A stretch of DNA of 64,000 nucleotides from Nesterenkonia sandarakina. Its GTDB lineage: Bacteria; Actinomycetota; Actinomycetes; Actinomycetales; Micrococcaceae. The notes beneath the pieces were generated by a model. The model saw only the letters and a list, made by a program, of their open reading frames with translations, ran no database searches and had not been told where the DNA came from. The stretch's first letter is position 1, and each line of letters begins with the position of its first letter. Shown piece by piece: positions 59,926 through 64,000 of the stretch. Location: contig NZ_PVTY01000009.1 in assembly GCF_003003175.1 (NCBI RefSeq), positions 1 to 64,000 on the forward strand, given 5' to 3'. Position numbers and translations under genes: made by a program.

Positions 59926-60957
59926 CTAGAACCATTTGGAGCGCACCGCGAAGTGCACATAGGCGGGCTTGCCCACCCGGACGTTGATCCGACCCACCTG
60001 GGAACCGACCCCGGCGATGCCCGGGGTGATCAGCAGCGAGGTGCCGAGCCTGCGCCCCACGCTGACCATCTTGGAATCGTCTGAGAAGTCGACATCCCAC
60101 CGGCGCTGAACACTGCCGGTGGACCCGGCCCGGGCTTGGAGGCTGTGGAAGATCCACCACCTGTTGTCGGGGATGTTGATCGCCCGGAACCCTGCACCCA
60201 TGTCGTTGGTGAACCGTGCCCACCGGTCGGACATGGGGCCGGCGTCACCGATGATCCGCAACCCTATGAGGGCGTCCTCGACGGGTGCGTCGCCCATAGG
60301 GATGTCGAACCCGTAGGTACGTCCCGGCTCCAGTGCGGTGACGTTGCCCGATCCGGCGTACTGGATCCGGGAGTACCAGGTGCCGGTCGGGTTCCGGAAC
60401 AGCGCGGTCACGGTGGCGAACTTCGCCGCGTCGGCGACTTCCACGTCCCAGTCAGACTCGAAGTAGCCCACACAGGACTCCATGCCATTGGACCCCAGCG
60501 CGAGCCGGCGGTCACGGAAGTGCTCCCCAGCGGTCAGGGTGCGGGTCATACGCAGGTTCCCGCCGGACATGTGGGTCCCGACCCGGGTGCGCCACATGAA
60601 CTCGCGCATGTTCTGCGCCAAGAACCCGTACCGTTCTTCGGCGTCCCGGCCTTCCCGCTGGTACATGGGGTGAGCCGGGTCGGTGCAGATGGGTTCGAAC
60701 CGGATCCTGATCGGGATGACGCGGGCGTTGACCGGCATGTGCTGGGCCCGCCGCTCACCCTGCCCGCCGGGAACCTCCCACCGGGTCACCCGGGCCCCCG
60801 GGTAACGAGGAAGCACCTCAGTCCCGGTGAGGAGCTCCCACACCCCAGGCCTGTGAGTGTGAAACCGAGACCCCGGCTCCGCCCACCGGTCATCATCCAG
60901 AGGAGTGTCCTGCAGGCTGACCCGCACGTGTTCACCGGAGCGTGCGCCTGTGCTCAT
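59926..60957 (-). CDS. Distal tail (Dit-like) protein (343 aa)
   Basis: The ATG overlaps the tape-measure stop (ATGA), the standard siphovirus order. The N-terminal half (VTRWEVPGGQGERRAQHMPV, NARVIPIRIRFEP) and the C-terminal beta sandwich (WWIFHSLQARAGSTGSVQRR, VGRRLGTSLLITPGIAG) fit the Dit layout that forms the ring at the tail end. No enzyme motif is seen. Assignment rests on position and overall pattern. Confidence 0.75.
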   Translation of the reverse strand: MSTGARSGEHVRVSLQDTPLDDDRWAEPGSRFHTHRPGVWELLTGTEVLPRYPGARVTRWEVPGGQGERRAQHMPVNARVIPIRIRFEPICTDPAHPMYQREGRDAEERYGFLAQNMREFMWRTRVGTHMSGGNLRMTRTLTAGEHFRDRRLALGSNGMESCVGYFESDWDVEVADAAKFATVTALFRNPTGTWYSRIQYAGSGNVTALEPGRTYGFDIPMGDAPVEDALIGLRIIGDAGPMSDRWARFTNDMGAGFRAINIPDNRWWIFHSLQARAGSTGSVQRRWDVDFSDDSKMVSVGRRLGTSLLITPGIAGVGSQVGRINVRVGKPAYVHFAVRSKWF

Positions 60958-63900
60958 TCGAAGACCCCCGCTCCCATGTACTCAGACCCACGCTTGATAC
61001 TCATCGACGTGGGCTCGGCCTGCGGATTGTGGTTCGTGATGTTGAACTGCACCGTCCGGCCACCACCCCCGCCGAGAGCGCGGGCGATGTCGTTGGCCGT
61101 GATCCGTGGCGCGGCCCCGCCGCTGCCGGCGAACTCTCGCACCTGCCCCTGGTAACCGGGGCGGCCACCGTTGGTGAACCCGGCGAGGTGTTGGATTCTG
61201 GGGTCGTCGCGGTTGATCGCCCCGAGCAGGCGGTTGTACTTGTCGCTCGACCGCCGATTGACGATCCACTCCAGGTCGTCCACCCGGGCGACCGGCATCC
61301 CTGCGCCGTTGACCCCGAGAATCTGGTCGGTGCCAAGGCCGGTGGACGGGAGACGATAGCCACTGTTGGGGCGACCACCTGAGGTGTAGCCCTGCAGACC
61401 GGAACCAGTGTTGGGAATCCTCCCAACACGGCCACCTGTGTAGCCGCCCCCCAGGGTAGGACCGCCGGAGCTGGTGTTCCCTAGCAGGTTGGAGCCTGAG
61501 ATCGCCGTCCGGATCGTCACCGTGCGGGTGCGGGTCAGCCCGTTGGGGCCTAGAGCGTACTCCGCCGCGGCGGTGTCAGCCTGCGCGGTGGCGGTGGTCC
61601 GCCAATCTGTCCCGGTGAAGTTGTTCATGGTGCCTCGGGCCGGGCCGTCGTCGCCGTTGATAGACGCCGTGGTGGAGTAGCTGCCATTAAGGAAGGCCGC
61701 CATTTCGGCGGCCGCCGGGGCGTTGTTGCCCAGGATCTCGGCCACGGTCGAGTAGTCACCAGCCTCGAACGCCCGGACGGCGAGGAAGGCCTCGGTGGTG
61801 TCTCCGAGGATGTCTGCCACCGCGGTGTAATCGCCGTTCATCAGTGCGGCCAGCGCCTCATTCGCGGGCACCGCGTTGCCCTGGATATCGACCTGGGCCT
61901 GGTACTCGCCGGAGATGAAGTCGTAGACCACCATCTGGGCGGACTCGGCCTGAGCCATGAGATCGACGATGGCCTGGTAGTCCCCCGCTTCGAAGGCCGT
62001 GATGACCTCTTCGGCCAGCGCAGGGTCAGCCAGGATGCCCATGACAGTTTCGAGGTCCTGATCCAGCAGGCCAGCGATGACGGCCTGCGCCTCCTCGGAC
62101 TGGGCGCTGATCCAGATCTCAAAGTCATCCGGCAGGGCGCCCAGCTGCAGCTCAACCTCGTCGAAGATCGCCGCCGCCCGGTTCTCCGCCTGAATCTCGA
62201 TGGGTTCGACGTCGTTGAAACCGAGATAACGGCGGATCATGTCGTCGATATCGCCGGCGGACATGTTGGCTGCTTCGCCAGCCTCACGGATGATGCTGAT
62301 GCTGTCGTTGATGACGTCTAGGGCGGCTTGCTGGTTGCCCTCCAGGTCGGCCTGCGCGGCGGCGGCCTCCCAGGTGTCCTCAGCGAGACCCCTGAGCATC
62401 TCTCGATTCTCCAGTCCCTTCTCCGAGTAGCGATTCATGGAGAACTCTCCGTCTGAGAGCTCACCGCGCAGCTCCTGCAGAGACTCGATCCAGGCGTCGG
62501 ATGTGGCCTCCGCGCTAAGCGCGATGCCGGCGTACTCGTTCATGTTGCCGACCAGGTCAGAGATGCCCGACGCGGCCATCTCTGCACCCTCGGCCAGAGT
62601 GGTGAACAGCTCGGAAGAGTTTCGCGTGGTCGCCGCTGCACCTTGGGTGGCGGATTCTACTTCTTCCCATGCGGCACCAGCCGCCAATGCAGCCAGCGCT
62701 GTAGCGTCAGTCGCTACGGCCAGGATCTCCTGGTTGGTAGCGGCGTACCCGGCTTCGTTGGCCGCCTGACGGATAGCCTCGGAAACCTCGGGGAAGAGCT
62801 CCGTGAGCTGATCCGCTTCCATCCCCACGTCCACCATCTGCTGTAGCCCGGCAGCGACTTCGTCAAAGCGCCCGGCCTGGAAGGCCTCTGCCATGGCCTG
62901 ATCCATGCTTTCCCACTGTGCCTGCAGGTCCGACGCTTCGCCTGAGATACCGAAGAGGTCATAGAGCAGCAGGTTAACGCTGTCATTGACTCGGTCAATC
63001 AGGCCGTCGGAGGTGATCCGCTCGAAGGCTCCGGCCAGATCAGTGGGCCCGTTGGAAGCCATGGTCCAGTCGATCGAGGCGAAGGCCTCCCCGCCCTGCG
63101 CTGCGGTACGCAGCTCGCGTCCCATGTCGCCGACCGAGGCGGCAAACTCTTCGGAGTCTCGTGTCAGCTTGCCGATGATCGCTAGTCCAGCGATAGCGGC
63201 GACGGCGACGCCTGCCGCGATTCCGGCGTTGCGCAGTCCTGTGCTCATCCCGGGCAGGTTGCTCGCGAAGTCACGTATCAGGCCGGAGGTTTCCTTGATG
63301 GAGTCCCAGAAGCTGAGAAGTCGAGGCGCGACCATGAAGAAGCCTGCGGCGAGGGTAATGAGTCCACCTGCGGCCAGGGTGCCGAGTCCAGCGAACTGGA
63401 TCAGGGCGGGGTTCAGCTCGAGCAACGAGGACCCGAAGTCCGCGGCCTGGTTGATGGCCTCGACCAGGAAGCCTCCACCTGTGGGATCCACAAGGGGCGC
63501 TGCGATAATGGAGCCCAGGTCGCGGACTCGTGCACGGATCCGGTCTAGCGCACCGGTCATGGTGTCACGCAGCCCCTCAGCGGCCCCTTCGAACCGGACG
63601 TTCATTCCGTCGGTCAGGGCAGTGATGGCGGTCGACGCGTCGAGAGTGCCGGCGGTGATCTGTTCCCGGATCTCGTTGCCGGAGACACCCATGGACGACC
63701 CGATGAGCTCGGCGGCGTTGATGCCCATCTGGCCGAGCCGCTGCAGTTCACGTCCGGTGATGCGGCCCTGGCCCTCGACGGTGCCGAGGATGTCGACCAG
63801 CTGCATGATCTCCTGGTCACCGCCACCGATGGCGGCCACCGCGTTCTGCACCCCTTCAAGGGTGGGGACCACGCGTTCGGCTTCCATACCGAACGCCATG

Positions 63901-64000
63901 AGCTGCTGCTGTGCAGAGATCCAGGTGTCGCGTGCGAAGGGCGACTCGTCGGCGAAGGAGTGCAACCGCTCCATCTGGACGGCTGCCGCCTCAGTAGAAC
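60954..64000 (-). CDS. Tape-measure protein, N-terminus outside the window (at least 1014 aa)
   Basis: The frame is open to the window edge, so the start is missing. It fixes tail length and is carried inside the tail tube. Visible parts: a tape-measure N-domain (RITGRELQRLGQMGINAAEL, TALTDGMNVRFEGAAEGLRD), hydrophobic segments (ALIQFAGLGTLAAGGLITLA, GIAAGVAVAAIAGLAIIG), long helical stretches, then a run of exact 25-residue repeats encoded at 61545-62069, and a Gly-rich C-terminus with DDLEWIVNRRSSDKYNRLL. Its stop overlaps the Dit start. Confidence 0.92.
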   Translation of the reverse strand, partial: STEAAAVQMERLHSFADESPFARDTWISAQQQLMAFGMEAERVVPTLEGVQNAVAAIGGGDQEIMQLVDILGTVEGQGRITGRELQRLGQMGINAAELIGSSMGVSGNEIREQITAGTLDASTAITALTDGMNVRFEGAAEGLRDTMTGALDRIRARVRDLGSIIAAPLVDPTGGGFLVEAINQAADFGSSLLELNPALIQFAGLGTLAAGGLITLAAGFFMVAPRLLSFWDSIKETSGLIRDFASNLPGMSTGLRNAGIAAGVAVAAIAGLAIIGKLTRDSEEFAASVGDMGRELRTAAQGGEAFASIDWTMASNGPTDLAGAFERITSDGLIDRVNDSVNLLLYDLFGISGEASDLQAQWESMDQAMAEAFQAGRFDEVAAGLQQMVDVGMEADQLTELFPEVSEAIRQAANEAGYAATNQEILAVATDATALAALAAGAAWEEVESATQGAAATTRNSSELFTTLAEGAEMAASGISDLVGNMNEYAGIALSAEATSDAWIESLQELRGELSDGEFSMNRYSEKGLENREMLRGLAEDTWEAAAAQADLEGNQQAALDVINDSISIIREAGEAANMSAGDIDDMIRRYLGFNDVEPIEIQAENRAAAIFDEVELQLGALPDDFEIWISAQSEEAQAVIAGLLDQDLETVMGILADPALAEEVITAFEAGDYQAIVDLMAQAESAQMVVYDFISGEYQAQVDIQGNAVPANEALAALMNGDYTAVADILGDTTEAFLAVRAFEAGDYSTVAEILGNNAPAAAEMAAFLNGSYSTTASINGDDGPARGTMNNFTGTDWRTTATAQADTAAAEYALGPNGLTRTRTVTIRTAISGSNLLGNTSSGGPTLGGGYTGGRVGRIPNTGSGLQGYTSGGRPNSGYRLPSTGLGTDQILGVNGAGMPVARVDDLEWIVNRRSSDKYNRLLGAINRDDPRIQHLAGFTNGGRPGYQGQVREFAGSGGAAPRITANDIARALGGGGGRTVQFNITNHNPQAEPTSMSIKRGSEYMGAGVFE
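61545..62069 (-). repeat. 25-residue (75-bp) tandem repeats in the tape-measure gene
   Basis: Six consecutive 75-bp units (61545-61994) each carry an aromatic residue at position 6, with cores GDYQAIVDL, GEYQAQVDI, GDYTAVADI, GDYSTVAEI, GSYSTTASI and TDWRTTATA spaced exactly 25 residues apart. A seventh, weaker unit (DLETVMGIL) lies at 61995-62069. The protein repeats are clearer than the DNA repeats. Confidence 0.85.

Larger units (their letters stand above)
46942..64000. mobile_element. Prophage integrated at tRNA-His (left part)
   Basis: An integrase next to tRNA-His is followed by + strand accessory genes, then by a full minus-strand late module of siphovirus type: tape measure, distal tail, hub, tail protein, lysis genes and fibres. 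Head, packaging, replication and repressor genes are not in the window and should lie to the right. All late genes seen are open, so the prophage may be intact. The right attachment site is outside the window. Confidence 0.88.

Overview
The window is high-GC actinobacterial chromosome, most likely from the Micrococcaceae (a Nesterenkonia/Arthrobacter-like genus is an inference). The evidence is the gene order rne, rplU, rpmA, obgE, proB, proA, small membrane protein, nadD, acidic membrane protein, rsfS; a mycothiol-dependent formaldehyde dehydrogenase; a class Ib nrdHIEF operon; and three lipomannan-type GT-C mannosyltransferases. Several genes have a TAnnnT -10 box only 6-7 bases before the start codon, the pattern of leaderless actinobacterial mRNAs.

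Layout. (1) 1-3856: the end of an integrative element lodged against the 3' end of tRNA-Ala(GGC). It holds the C-terminus of an IS21-type IstB, a hairpin-rich non-coding stretch (about 540-1010), a 57-aa Cys-rich ORF, a hypothetical gene and a tyrosine integrase. (2) 3857-15878: tRNA-Ala and the conserved minus-strand housekeeping block rsfS to rne. (3) 15879-24044: VKOR, formaldehyde detoxification pair (mscR plus MBL hydrolase), a lipoate ligase-like gene, a truncated SnoaL-like fragment next to a large LuxR regulator, and a cassette of small peptide, MerR regulator and membrane protein. (4) 24266-30824: nrdHIEF with NrdR-like boxes and TCCACA palindromes upstream, a RelA/SpoT-domain alarmone synthetase, and thiD. 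(5) 30898-46759: gamma-glutamyltransferase, DUF418 protein, ChrA, an SGNH hydrolase broken by one amber codon, a CydDC-like ABC exporter pair, an AEC carrier, three mannosyltransferases and orn. (6) 46866-64000: tRNA-His(GTG) followed by a prophage that runs off the right edge. Its + strand accessory genes (integrase, PadR-type regulator and others) mostly have their own leaderless-type promoters. Its late genes (tape measure, distal tail, hub, tail, lysis, fibres) read leftwards and end at a strong terminator.

How the parts work together. proB and proA make the first two steps of proline synthesis. nrdHIEF supplies deoxynucleotides. mscR and the MBL hydrolase probably oxidise formaldehyde through mycothiol. 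The three GT-C enzymes probably build a mannose-containing envelope glycan. The prophage late operon encodes a siphovirus-like tail tip, a lysis cassette and three small fibre-like proteins.

The signals most worth a second look are the structured non-coding stretch at 540-1010, the exact 25-residue repeat in the tape-measure protein, the (AG)12 tract inside a phage fibre gene, the one-gene-one-leaderless-promoter layout of the prophage accessory genes, the regulatory region before nrdH, and the MerR/small-peptide/membrane cassette. None of these could be tested by database search here.
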